A stretch of 29,879 bases of DNA from contig JAEOSP010000276.1 of the NCBI GenBank assembly GCA_016840305.1, forward strand, positions 1 through 29,879, written 5' to 3'. A program made the translations under genes and the position numbers. The stretch comes from Candidatus Hodarchaeota archaeon (GTDB taxonomy: Archaea > Asgardarchaeota > Heimdallarchaeia > Hodarchaeales > Hodarchaeaceae). A model generated the notes under the pieces. It saw only the letters and a list, made by a program, of their open reading frames with translations, had not been told where the DNA came from and made no database searches. This document shows, piece by piece, positions 7,168 to 15,351 of this stretch (position 1 is the first letter of the stretch; each line of letters begins with the position of its first letter).

Positions 7168-9264
7168 TTGGGTGTGTTTATTTTGGAAGATCTTACCAAT
7201 CAGAAATTTGTAATTTGTCCTGCCTGGCCATATGTCAATGCTATTCCCCATCTTGGCACCGTTTTACATTTATTAAGTGCTGACATTTATGTTCGGTATT
7301 TAAAATTGCGGGGAGCTGATGTTATTTCAGCTACTGGATCAGATTGTCATGGAACTCCGATTGAAGTTGCAGCACTTGCAGAAGGAATTGATCCAGAAAC
7401 ATTGGTTGCGAGGAATCACTCTAAAATTCTCGAATTACTCCGAATCTGGAATATTGATTTGAATTATTCCAAAACTGCCAATTCGTTTCATTATAGTTGG
7501 GTTCAGGATTTTTACAAACGTTGTAACGAGAATGGTTATATTTTCAGTCAGGAAGTTGAACAGTTTTACTGTAATACTGATAAACGATTTCTACCCGATC
7601 GGTTCGTGGAAGGAATTTGTCCTCATTGTGGCACTCCTGGTGCTCGTGGAGATCAATGTGATGCCTCAGATTGTGGAAAACCATTAAATCCTGACGAGTT
7701 ATTAAAACCTGTCTGTAAAATTTGTGGTAATCCTCCAGTTCTTAAAAAAACTACTCAATGGTACTATGACTTCAGTGCTTTTCAAGAAAAATTGTTGGAG
7801 AGTATTAAGCTTAACAAGCAGCTACCTGAAAATGCGCGGAAGTTTTCTTCTCACATCCTTGAAGAAGGTCTTAAAGCAAGAACTTTAACACGAGATCTTT
7901 CATGGGGAATCCCTGCGGGTCCTTCAATAAAGGAGGCAGAAGGAAAATCAATTTATGTATGGCTTGAAGCTGTTCTGGGATATGTATCTGCTTCTGCAGA
8001 GCTTGGTGTTCGCCTTCACAAGGATCCTGAATTTTGGAAACAATATTGGCTTGATCCAAACTCACGTACAATCTTTTTCATTGGCAAAGATAACATCTTT
8101 TTTCACACCCTCCTCTTTCCAGCTCTTCTCTTAGGTGCGGAAGAAAGTTATGGAAAACCCTTTGTTCAACCTTATAATGTCAGTACAACTGAATTTGTCA
8201 ATTTTGAGGGCGAAAAATTTAGTAAATCAAAAGGTATAGGTATTTGGATTGATGAAGCGGCAGATCTACTTCCTACTGACTATTGGCGATATTATTTAGC
8301 TGCTACACGTCCTGAAATAAAAGATACATCTTTTACTTGGAGCGATTTCAGTCAACGTATAAATACTGATCTTAATGACGTTCTCGGTAATTTTATACAT
8401 CGAGTGTTTGTGTTAATACATAATTACTTTGAAGGAAATATCCCAGAATGTCATAGATTAGACAGCACGGATAGAGAATTTGTATCAAGTATTAATCAAA
8501 TTCCGGAAATTATTGCTGATCATTTCGATCAGTTTGAATTTAAGAAAGCAGTTACGGCTATTATTGATTTCGCAAGATCCGCTAATACATATCTAAGCAC
8601 GAAAGAACCTTGGAAATTAATCAAAACCGATCCTTCAGCCGTAGAAACTGTTCTTTATTTAGCAGTCCAATCTGTTTCCACTTTAAGTATTATTTCATCC
8701 CCAATTATCCCTGATACTGCCGAAAAAATCTGGAAAATTCTTAATCAGGAGGGACATGTTAACAAACAGAGATTAATTGAAGCTGGAAAGCTAAAATTGC
8801 AGCCTGGTCAGAAAATTCAAGAATCAAAACCTCTATTCCAGAAGGTTGATCCACTCGAATTGGAAAAAAAATTAAAGAAAAAGAAAGTTCAATCGAAAAA
8901 AGTGAAGAAGAAGGCACAAAAAATGGTAGATAGTGAAATTATCCCTTTCAAAGATTTTAAAAGATTAGATATTCGAATAGGAACAATAATTGCTTCAGAA
9001 AGAGTATCAGATACGAAAAACCTGCTTAAATTACGGGTGGATCTTGGTGAGGAGATTGGCCAAAGACAACTTGTAGCAGGACTTGCTTCTTTTCGAGAAT
9101 CAGAGGTATTAGTTGGTCAAAAAGTTACTGTTATTGTTAATTTGGAACCTGCTACGATTAGAGGAATTCGTTCAGAAGGAATGATTCTTGCGGCGGTTGA
9201 AGGTGAAGAATTAGGTTTATTGGTACCAGATCAAGATGTACCAAATGGAACGAAAGTTAGCTAA
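7168..9264 (+). CDS. metG: Methionyl-tRNA synthetase with C-terminal tRNA-binding domain
   Basis: A 698-residue class I aminoacyl-tRNA synthetase that charges tRNA-Met. The nucleotide-binding HIGH motif is present as PHLG in WPYVNAIPHLG near residue 28, and KMSKS as KFSKSKG near residue 350. A zinc insert with two four-Cys knuckles lies at about 150-190 (CPHCG..., CKICG...). A Lys-rich linker (KKKKVQSKKVKKK) leads to a C-terminal OB-fold tRNA-binding domain from about 590 (DIRIGTIIASERV), as in Trbp111-fused MetRS. The start is a TTG at 7168; an in-frame GTG (7174) or TTG (7183) a few codons later are equally possible because no clear Shine-Dalgarno is seen. Confidence 0.95.
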   Translation: MGVFILEDLTNQKFVICPAWPYVNAIPHLGTVLHLLSADIYVRYLKLRGADVISATGSDCHGTPIEVAALAEGIDPETLVARNHSKILELLRIWNIDLNYSKTANSFHYSWVQDFYKRCNENGYIFSQEVEQFYCNTDKRFLPDRFVEGICPHCGTPGARGDQCDASDCGKPLNPDELLKPVCKICGNPPVLKKTTQWYYDFSAFQEKLLESIKLNKQLPENARKFSSHILEEGLKARTLTRDLSWGIPAGPSIKEAEGKSIYVWLEAVLGYVSASAELGVRLHKDPEFWKQYWLDPNSRTIFFIGKDNIFFHTLLFPALLLGAEESYGKPFVQPYNVSTTEFVNFEGEKFSKSKGIGIWIDEAADLLPTDYWRYYLAATRPEIKDTSFTWSDFSQRINTDLNDVLGNFIHRVFVLIHNYFEGNIPECHRLDSTDREFVSSINQIPEIIADHFDQFEFKKAVTAIIDFARSANTYLSTKEPWKLIKTDPSAVETVLYLAVQSVSTLSIISSPIIPDTAEKIWKILNQEGHVNKQRLIEAGKLKLQPGQKIQESKPLFQKVDPLELEKKLKKKKVQSKKVKKKAQKMVDSEIIPFKDFKRLDIRIGTIIASERVSDTKNLLKLRVDLGEEIGQRQLVAGLASFRESEVLVGQKVTVIVNLEPATIRGIRSEGMILAAVEGEELGLLVPDQDVPNGTKVS

Positions 9265-9298
9265 ACCTTTTTTAGAGTGTATTTCGATCAAAACCCTC

Positions 9299-10429
9299 AT
9301 GTCTGAATGGGATTTGATCATTTACTCTGATGATCAGAAGAAAAATGTGAAACACAAGTTTAAACTTTCCACAAAAAAATTATCTGCTTCAGGCCAGCAT
9401 GGGAAAGCTACCATTCTTGTTGAAGAATCTGGGAAAGAATGGTTACTCAAAACTTTTGGGAATCTTATTGATTTTGAAGTGAAGGAAATTTATAATCTTG
9501 ATGTAGATATTAAGGATACACCTGAAAGAAGTCGTGATCGGCTACATCTTTGGCGTTTACTTAATGAGGTAACCGCATCACGTCTTGGGAGAAAGTTACA
9601 TTTAAATGTTCCAAAGACATATATAATATGCTCTCAAAAAATTTCTGACCTTAAACTCCTTCACACTACTGATTTAGAGCTAGGAGATATCATAGTTTTA
9701 GATGAAGAGGAAGGTGGGAAGGAAACTGCAGACGAATTCTATCACTTTGATGATCGGAAAGAAGGAGGAACTTCAACATCAAAACAATTTGAGGCATTAT
9801 TGGCCTCAAAAAGTGAAAGAAAGAACCCAACTGATGTTCTTGCTCTTCTCCAAGAAAAAATTCCTGATTCTATGAACCTAGATGAATATTTGGATGCAAA
9901 CCAAGACGATTTAGACGGTGTATTCGAAAAAATCGGGAATATCGATGATGGATTTTACCTTTTACCTTTTGATATTTGGTTAAATGATCCTGATAGGAAT
10001 GCTGGTAATTATCTTGTACAATTAGATAAGAATAAAATCGCCTCACGGATTTGGGGTATCGATTACGAAATGTGGGCCTTTGGTAGTGATATTTGGATGG
10101 AGGAGGATGACATTACCCAAGGAAGGAGTTATTTAACAGCAATAATTCATCCAAAAAGCCATGTTTTTGATCCCCGAGTTACTGAAACTTTTTATCGTAT
10201 TCGAATGTTAAAAGATGAAGAAATTCTACAGATGACACGTGCTCCAAGATTGCTTTGCAAATTTTTCGAGTATCATATTAATAAGGGTCATATACATTCA
10301 GATGAACGAATTGTACTCAAACAAGTTGAGGGAAATCTCGAAGATTTTCTTTTAGAATCGCGCCCTCGTTCAGACAAGTTATTCGAAACGATTACTCGTC
10401 AAATTGGTCTTCCAGAAGATTTTAAGTAA
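9299..10429 (+). CDS. HipA/PI-kinase-like protein
   Basis: A 376-residue protein with marks of a HipA- or phosphatidylinositol-kinase-like fold: a candidate ATP-anchoring lysine (WLLKTF, K51), a helix Glu (LNEVTASRLG, E90), a catalytic-loop-like LNDPDRNAGNYLV (D232, N237) and a metal-binding-like GIDYEMWAF (D255) in place of DFG. The middle (about 125-215) is an acidic, variable insertion. The kinase assignment rests on these motifs and their order; substrate (protein, lipid or nucleotide) is unknown. The frame extends upstream into metG, but the ATG at 9299, 34 bp after the metG stop, gives a more normal N-terminus. Its position after metG suggests co-transcription. HipA-type kinases are known to target translation factors, which would fit, but that link is speculative. 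Confidence 0.55.
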   Translation: MSEWDLIIYSDDQKKNVKHKFKLSTKKLSASGQHGKATILVEESGKEWLLKTFGNLIDFEVKEIYNLDVDIKDTPERSRDRLHLWRLLNEVTASRLGRKLHLNVPKTYIICSQKISDLKLLHTTDLELGDIIVLDEEEGGKETADEFYHFDDRKEGGTSTSKQFEALLASKSERKNPTDVLALLQEKIPDSMNLDEYLDANQDDLDGVFEKIGNIDDGFYLLPFDIWLNDPDRNAGNYLVQLDKNKIASRIWGIDYEMWAFGSDIWMEEDDITQGRSYLTAIIHPKSHVFDPRVTETFYRIRMLKDEEILQMTRAPRLLCKFFEYHINKGHIHSDERIVLKQVEGNLEDFLLESRPRSDKLFETITRQIGLPEDFK

Positions 10430-10455
10430 TAAGTTCACTCAATTTAGATAAATAT

Positions 10456-11664
10456 CTATTTATTATTTTTCATTATCAAGTTAAACGCTTTTTGCGCCAT
10501 CATCAATTCTTCGTTCGTGGGTATCAATAAAACTTCTACTTTGGAGTCTGATCTTGATATTGAGGTTCCCTCTTTCCTTGTTACGGCCTCGTTATTTTTC
10601 TCCGTATCTAAAAACGCTCCTAAAACTTCTAATCCATCCATTACCATTGCACGAAAGTGAGCTGACTTTTCTCCGATCCCAGCTGTAAAAACAATTGCAT
10701 CCAGTCCGCCTAATATAGTATAATACGCACCAACATACTTTTTGATACGATAAGATGCCATCTCAAGAGAAAGCAAAGCTTTTGGGTCACCTGATTTTGC
10801 ACTTGTTTCAACTTCTCGCATGTCCCTGAATTTCCCTGTTAATCCTAATAATCCACTTTCTTTATTCAAAACTTGATCTATTTGATCAACAGTCAGTTTT
10901 TTACTTCTCATCATAGCTAAGATTAGACCGGGATCAAGATCACCTGATCGAGTTCCCATGATTAATCCTTCAAGGGGTGTTAATCCCATGCTTGTATCTA
11001 TTGATTTTCCATCCTTTACAGCAGTAATAGAAGCACCATTTCCCAGATGAAGTACAATAAGCCTTCTAGAGTTCTTTATACCCAAAAAAGAGATTGCTCT
11101 CTGATATACATATTCGACTGATGTACCATGGAATCCATAACGACGAAATTTATTTTTGTTGTACCATTCCGTAGGAATTGCATATCGATAAGCGTAATCA
11201 GGAATGGTGTTATGAAAAGCTGTATCGAATACAGCGACATGCGGTACCTTTGGAAGTAATTTTCTACAAGCTTGGATTCCTTGTAAATTAGAAGGGTTAT
11301 GCAATGGAGCTAATACACTTAATTCCTTAATGATTGATTCTACTTCATCATTTATTATTATATCCTCCATAAATCTCTCTCCACCATGAACAACACGATG
11401 TACCACAGAATAAACATCATCGAGGGTACGAATAAGTGGTTCTTTAGAACTCATTAATTGTTCCAAAACTATTTCTAACGCTTCACTATGATCACTACAC
11501 TCAATTTCTTTTTTTCTCTCACGATTTTCTTTCTTATAAGAAATTAAGGATTTATTAAGTCCGATCCTTTCAACTCTTCCCAGAGTTAATAGTTTGAACC
11601 CTTCTGTTTCATATAAAGAATATTTTAAAGATGAAGAGCCAGAATTTATGGTTAAAATTAACAA
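10456..11664 (-). CDS. ackA: Acetate kinase (BMC operon)
   Basis: Acetate kinase, converting acetyl-phosphate and ADP to acetate and ATP; 402 residues, the standard family length. The N-terminus carries the family signature INSGSSSLKYS; HRVVHGG, VFDTAFHNT, RRYGFHGTS, LHLGNGAS and GTRSGDLDPG are all intact, so the active site is complete. Two TTG codons compete for the start. The first (11670) abuts a GAGGT Shine-Dalgarno with no spacing, while the second (11664) has six bases of spacing and gives the same N-terminal length as Methanosarcina Ack, so the second is chosen. It is the last gene of the BMC operon, where it would take acetyl-phosphate made by PduL. It has no encapsulation helix, so it may act in the cytosol or at the shell surface. 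Confidence 0.95.
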   Translation of the reverse strand: MLILTINSGSSSLKYSLYETEGFKLLTLGRVERIGLNKSLISYKKENRERKKEIECSDHSEALEIVLEQLMSSKEPLIRTLDDVYSVVHRVVHGGERFMEDIIINDEVESIIKELSVLAPLHNPSNLQGIQACRKLLPKVPHVAVFDTAFHNTIPDYAYRYAIPTEWYNKNKFRRYGFHGTSVEYVYQRAISFLGIKNSRRLIVLHLGNGASITAVKDGKSIDTSMGLTPLEGLIMGTRSGDLDPGLILAMMRSKKLTVDQIDQVLNKESGLLGLTGKFRDMREVETSAKSGDPKALLSLEMASYRIKKYVGAYYTILGGLDAIVFTAGIGEKSAHFRAMVMDGLEVLGAFLDTEKNNEAVTRKEGTSISRSDSKVEVLLIPTNEELMMAQKAFNLIMKNNK

Positions 11665-11674
11665 ATTCAAACCT

Positions 11675-13120
11675 CTAATTAGTGCCTGATTTTGAATCTG
11701 TGCCTTTCACAATTGCTATTGACGCAGAGGCTCCTATACGAGTTGCACCAGCTTTAATCATTTCTTCTGCTACTTCATGAGTTCTTATTCCGCCTGCAGC
11801 CTTTACTCCCATCTCAGGTCCTACAGTTTTTCGCATTAAAGCGATATCTTCCACTAATGCACCAGCAGTACTAAATCCCGTTGAAGTTTTTACGAAATCT
11901 GCACCTCCTAATTTTGCTAGAAGGCTACCTTTCACGATTTGTTCTTTAGTTAATAACGCAGTCTCCAATATTACTTTTACAATTGCCTGACCAGCAGCAG
12001 CAGTGACAACAGCCTCAATATCCTTTCTTACTAAATTATCATTCCCTGATTTAAGAGCTCCAACATTTATAACCATGTCAACTTCTTCTGCTCCATTAGC
12101 AATAGCATCTCGAGTTTCTATCGCCTTAACAGTAGGTGTTGTTGCTCCTAAAGGAAAACCTATTACTGTACAGACTTTTACAGGACTATTTTTCAAATAT
12201 TCAGCCGCTATAGAAACATTGGTCGGATTAACACATACAGATGCAAATTTGTACATATCTGCCTCCTCACACAGTTTAATTATTTCCTCTTCAGTTGCAT
12301 CTGCATGGAGGTTTGTATGGTCAATGGCAGATGCTATTTCCATGTCATAACCATTGATTCCAGACTCAGAAGTTATTCTTGAGGCTCCACCATTTACTAG
12401 TGCTTTAACTGCGACCTGAGATTTTCCGTGAATTGTAATATCCTTTCCAGCTGATCCTATTGTGAAGTTACTGTTAGTATGTGGAGATGATGAAAAAGAT
12501 TTATGATCCGTAAGATGAAATATATCTACCATTTCAATCCCCATTCCACTCAATTGCCCAATTATATCATTGATTCGATTTTTCATAACTGGAGGTATGT
12601 TTTCAGGTACAATTTGGCAACAATAGATAGAATCCTTAGCAGCAATCACAGGTTTTCCGTACATCAAACCAAACACCATTGTTATCGTTCCTAAAGTATC
12701 AGCATTCAATGTAGCTACCTTAGCAGCAGTATTTAGGGAAAGAATGGGAACATAGATAACATCACAATTCCCTAGAATGTCTTCAAAGTATTCTGCTGAA
12801 TATTCTGTAATAATTGTTCCACCATCAGATGCTCTTCTAATCTCTGGAATTCCAACGATTTTTATCGCAGCATGTGTCATAACAATATAAATTTTGGAAT
12901 GAGATTTGGAAATTTTCTCTATCTGTCGTAAAACTTCTGGAATCTCACGATTCCCTCCACAAAGAAGAATTAAGGCAGTACTCTTTAACGAGAGTGAGGT
13001 ATTATTTTTTTTTGTTGAATGTTGTGAGTTAACACTCCTTTGGGTCTGAGAAATCTGTTGATTCTGATTTAAACTTTTTAAAACTTCCTCGGTAATTTTT
13101 TGGATCATATCATTACTCAT
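11675..13120 (-). CDS. deoC: BMC flavoprotein-like domain fused to deoxyribose-phosphate aldolase (DeoC)
   Basis: A 481-residue three-part protein. Residues 1-20 ([15 protein letters not shown]) form an amphipathic helix typical of BMC encapsulation peptides, followed by a Ser/Gln/Asn linker to about 45. Residues about 46-205 are a Rossmann/flavoprotein-like domain seen in BMC loci. Residues about 260-475 are DeoC: IDHTNL, C296 in SVCVNP, D348 (EVDMVINVG), the Schiff-base lysine K411 (FVKTSTGF) and the second lysine K440 (VKAAGGIR). DeoC cleaves 2-deoxyribose-5-phosphate to glyceraldehyde-3-phosphate and acetaldehyde, the toxic aldehyde a BMC would contain. The start ATG overlaps the stop of the preceding EutN gene as TAATG. 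It is the probable signature enzyme of the compartment. The flavoprotein part may bind FMN or only serve structure. Confidence 0.93.
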   Translation of the reverse strand: MSNDMIQKITEEVLKSLNQNQQISQTQRSVNSQHSTKKNNTSLSLKSTALILLCGGNREIPEVLRQIEKISKSHSKIYIVMTHAAIKIVGIPEIRRASDGGTIITEYSAEYFEDILGNCDVIYVPILSLNTAAKVATLNADTLGTITMVFGLMYGKPVIAAKDSIYCCQIVPENIPPVMKNRINDIIGQLSGMGIEMVDIFHLTDHKSFSSSPHTNSNFTIGSAGKDITIHGKSQVAVKALVNGGASRITSESGINGYDMEIASAIDHTNLHADATEEEIIKLCEEADMYKFASVCVNPTNVSIAAEYLKNSPVKVCTVIGFPLGATTPTVKAIETRDAIANGAEEVDMVINVGALKSGNDNLVRKDIEAVVTAAAGQAIVKVILETALLTKEQIVKGSLLAKLGGADFVKTSTGFSTAGALVEDIALMRKTVGPEMGVKAAGGIRTHEVAEEMIKAGATRIGASASIAIVKGTDSKSGTN

Positions 13121-13431
13121 TATTTTCCACCCTTTGTACTAAAACTTAAAGTAGATTGTTTTCCATTCTCTTCGATATAGTCAATAACCCCTATCACCAA
13201 TGCATCAACTGCTCCTTTACTGTCTTTCATTATACTTCGAATAGAATTACCTTCTTGTAGTATGAGAACGCAATCCCCAACCCCAGCTTTAGCAACATCG
13301 ATAGCAATTATTGATGAACCAATGAACCTTCCTTTTGTATCTATTGGACGAACTATTAATAATTTCCAATTTTGATGACTTTTTGTTTTAATTGGTGCAA
13401 CTATATTCCCAATTACCTGAGCGATGATTAT
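13120..13431 (-). CDS. BMC-P shell pentamer protein (EutN/CcmL), non-canonical start
   Basis: A 103-residue EutN/CcmL-family vertex protein, easily missed because it has no ATG, GTG or TTG start. The frame reads [15 protein letters not shown], then [25 protein letters not shown] and [12 protein letters not shown], matching the family from its first strand ('M.lakViG.vv.t.k'). The only plausible initiation site is ATA (13431-13429) or one of the following ATC codons; AAAGGAGG lies 8 bases upstream of the ATA, inside the end of the preceding BMC-P gene. The ATA overlaps that gene's TAA stop, and this gene's own stop overlaps the next ATG (TAATG). A -1 frameshift from the preceding gene is an alternative, though no slippery heptamer is seen. 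Confidence 0.85.
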   Translation of the reverse strand: MIIAQVIGNIVAPIKTKSHQNWKLLIVRPIDTKGRFIGSSIIAIDVAKAGVGDCVLILQEGNSIRSIMKDSKGAVDALVIGVIDYIEENGKQSTLSFSTKGGK

Positions 13432-13952
13432 TGTGATTGCCTCCTTTGTGAGGGGATTTTCGTTTGTTGACTCCTACTCTTCTTTCTAGCTGGTTTTTTT
13501 CGCGATTGTTTATCAGTCACCACACGTGGAATCGTAGTTTTAGGAGGTGTATCTTGGGGTTGTTTGGAACTTATTGCCTTCGAAATTGTCTTTTTTGGAG
13601 GTTTTGGTTGTATTTCACTTTGGGATTCCTCTACTGATATTGTAGGAGGAAGTTTTCTCTTTCTAGGCTTTTTCTTTGCGTGTTTTGCTACAAAATGCTC
13701 TTCAACAAAACCTACGATACATTCGTCTATTGGTACTAATTCTTTTGAAAAAACAATAGCTGCTTCTTTCTTACTTACAAGATAAACAATATCACCAGGG
13801 CCAGAGGTAAAGATGCCATCAGCAGCAACATATGGATTTCCATCTGGTTCTAAGTTGTCATCTAATCCTTGGACTATTAATAATCTAAGGGAATCAAGAC
13901 CAGGATCTTTTATCGTTGATACAACTTTTCCAATTACTTTTCCGAGTTTCAT
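13428..13952 (-). CDS. BMC-P shell pentamer protein (EutN/CcmL) with long basic tail
   Basis: A 174-residue protein. Residues 1-90 are a full EutN/CcmL pentamer domain (MKLGKVIGKVVSTIKDP, LRLLIVQGLD, NPYVAADGIFTSGPGD, IVGFVEEHF), which caps BMC vertices. Residues about 91-174 are a low-complexity tail rich in Lys, Arg, Pro, Ser and Gln (for example KKKPRKRK and KKPARKKSRS) with no recognisable domain. Family members are normally about 90-100 residues, so the tail nearly doubles the length. It could bind nucleic acid, acidic cargo or neighbouring shell units; none of this can be chosen from sequence. It is followed by a second EutN gene that overlaps its stop codon. Confidence 0.9.
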   Translation of the reverse strand: MKLGKVIGKVVSTIKDPGLDSLRLLIVQGLDDNLEPDGNPYVAADGIFTSGPGDIVYLVSKKEAAIVFSKELVPIDECIVGFVEEHFVAKHAKKKPRKRKLPPTISVEESQSEIQPKPPKKTISKAISSKQPQDTPPKTTIPRVVTDKQSRKKPARKKSRSQQTKIPSQRRQSQ

Positions 13953-13967
13953 ATGTATACACTGACC

Positions 13968-14441
13968 TTAGACACTTCGTAAGTACCTCATCTCAATATC
14001 AATAATCTTTTTTACCCTATTTTCATGTCTTCCCCCTCCAAAAGGTGTTTCTAGCCACTCCTTCACAATATTTTGGGCCACACCAGAACCAACAACTCTT
14101 GAGCCCAAGGTTAAGATATTAGAATTGTTATGCTCCCTTGCAGAATGCGCAGTAAACACGTTCGTGCATGGTGTCGATCGAATGCCTTTTATTTTATTTG
14201 CTACGATAGAGCTGGCTACTCCTGTACTATCAATAAGAATACCACGCGAATCAAGTGAAACAGCAACTGTTTGTGCCACTAACAATGCTATATCTGGATA
14301 ATCCACCGCATCTGTAGAATAGCAACCATAATCTGCTACTTCATAACCGAGTCCAATGATGTAATCCATAAGTTCATTCTTGAGGTGAAATCCCCCGTGA
14401 TCGGATCCAATGATTATTTTTCTCATATATTTTCTACTCAT
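13968..14441 (-). CDS. RpiB/LacAB-family sugar-phosphate isomerase
   Basis: A 157-residue RpiB/LacA/LacB-fold isomerase, expected to interconvert aldose and ketose phosphates (ribose-5-phosphate and ribulose-5-phosphate in RpiB). SDHGG, AREHNNSN and GGGRHENRVKKI are intact. The catalytic cysteine of E. coli RpiB (C66 in ICGTG) is replaced: the motif reads IDSTG, with Asp at that place, as I recall in LacA-type enzymes, and the alternative Glu of the actinobacterial type is also absent. The true substrate may therefore differ. A second ATG at 14426 gives the length and numbering of E. coli RpiB (Asp at 66); neither start has a clear Shine-Dalgarno. No encapsulation peptide is visible. RpiB together with DeoC is the mark of sugar-phosphate BMCs. 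Confidence 0.88.
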   Translation of the reverse strand: MSRKYMRKIIIGSDHGGFHLKNELMDYIIGLGYEVADYGCYSTDAVDYPDIALLVAQTVAVSLDSRGILIDSTGVASSIVANKIKGIRSTPCTNVFTAHSAREHNNSNILTLGSRVVGSGVAQNIVKEWLETPFGGGRHENRVKKIIDIEMRYLRSV

Positions 14442-14453
14442 TTTAACATGTTT

Positions 14454-14999
14454 TTACAGGAGGGTTTTTACGAGATCTGCATGAGGAGCGGGTAATACTG
14501 CTGTTGATAATACTAATCCTTCTCCTTTAACTCGATTGACACCTGCTTCGAGAGCAGAACGAACCGATCCAACTTCACCCGTGAAAACAACAAACGCTTT
14601 TCCGCCTATTGCTCTGCTTACACGAATTTCGATTAGCTTGACTTGGGCACTTTTAACAGCTTCATCAGCAGCCATAATCGCTGTAGGAGCTGAATAAGTC
14701 TCAATGATACCTATTGCTCCTATTTTATCAACAGAAGATGTAGCAGATAGGGCAGGAAAAACCTCGGGATGAACGTTCGGTATTACAATATAATTTACCA
14801 ATGTTTCCCCTGCAATTTCACTGCCTGCTGTCAATGAGCTTTTCACAGCTGCGACAGAACCTTGAATAATAATAAGATACTTACCAGGACATACAGGTGA
14901 AGCAAATAGCAATTTCACCTTGGCAGATTTTACTATTGTATCTGCACTTAATATTCCACGAGCTATTACATTTGTTTCAAGGACTCCAATCGCACGCAT
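14454..14999 (-). CDS. pduT: BMC-T trimeric shell protein, PduT-like with Fe-S pore cysteine
   Basis: A 181-residue tandem BMC-domain protein (domain 1 about 1-88, domain 2 about 92-181) that forms pseudohexameric trimers. It matches PduT along its length: AIGVLETN, ASPVCPGKYLI, IPNVHPEVFPALS, SSVDKIGAIGIIET and VLPAPH. C37 in the SPVCPGK loop is the residue that in PduT binds a [4Fe-4S] cluster at the trimer's central pore, so electron passage across the shell is likely conserved. AGAGGTAA six bases before the ATG supports the start. It lies between BMC-H and the isomerase; PduS is two genes upstream, in keeping with the PduS-PduT pairing known for Pdu compartments. Confidence 0.95.
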   Translation of the reverse strand: MRAIGVLETNVIARGILSADTIVKSAKVKLLFASPVCPGKYLIIIQGSVAAVKSSLTAGSEIAGETLVNYIVIPNVHPEVFPALSATSSVDKIGAIGIIETYSAPTAIMAADEAVKSAQVKLIEIRVSRAIGGKAFVVFTGEVGSVRSALEAGVNRVKGEGLVLSTAVLPAPHADLVKTLL

Positions 15000-15053
15000 T
15001 CAGTTTACCTCTATCTAAGTAGTAGTTGTAGATGTTCGTGCACCTACTTCTGT

Positions 15054-15332
15054 TTAAGCTTTCTTTGGAAGAATGCCTTCTACTTCATCGTGTGGTCTGG
15101 GAATTACATGTGCGCTTGTTAATTCGCCAACTTTCCTTGCTGCTACAGCACCAGCTTCTACAGCTGCTTTTACAGCTCCTACGTCTCCTCGTACCATCAC
15201 AGTAACAAATCCGCCGCCAATAACTTCTCTTCCTAAGAGTTGTACATTAGCTGCTTTCACCATTGCATCAGCTGCTTCAATAGAGGCAACTAATCCTTTC
15301 GTTTCTATTAATCCAAGTGCTTCTTTAGCCAT
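15054..15332 (-). CDS. BMC-H hexameric shell protein (PduA-like)
   Basis: A 92-residue single BMC-domain shell protein, the canonical length for PduA/PduJ-type hexamers. It has [20 protein letters not shown] (conserved edge Lys), the pore loop [17 protein letters not shown] and [11 protein letters not shown]. The pore motif has Gly-Gly-Gly instead of the common Gly-Ser-Gly. The frame is open back to 15386, inside the PduS gene, but the extra residues are a Lys/Asn-rich stretch from overlapping sequence; the ATG at 15332 matches the family start. It is probably the main facet tile of this compartment. Confidence 0.95.
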   Translation of the reverse strand: MAKEALGLIETKGLVASIEAADAMVKAANVQLLGREVIGGGFVTVMVRGDVGAVKAAVEAGAVAARKVGELTSAHVIPRPHDEVEGILPKKA

Positions 15333-15351
15333 TTTTTTCACATTTTTTTTG

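Noticed and set aside
12003..12350. Open reading frame on the plus strand antisense to DeoC
   Set aside because: It mirrors the conserved DeoC coding sequence; its translation is low-complexity and matches no family.
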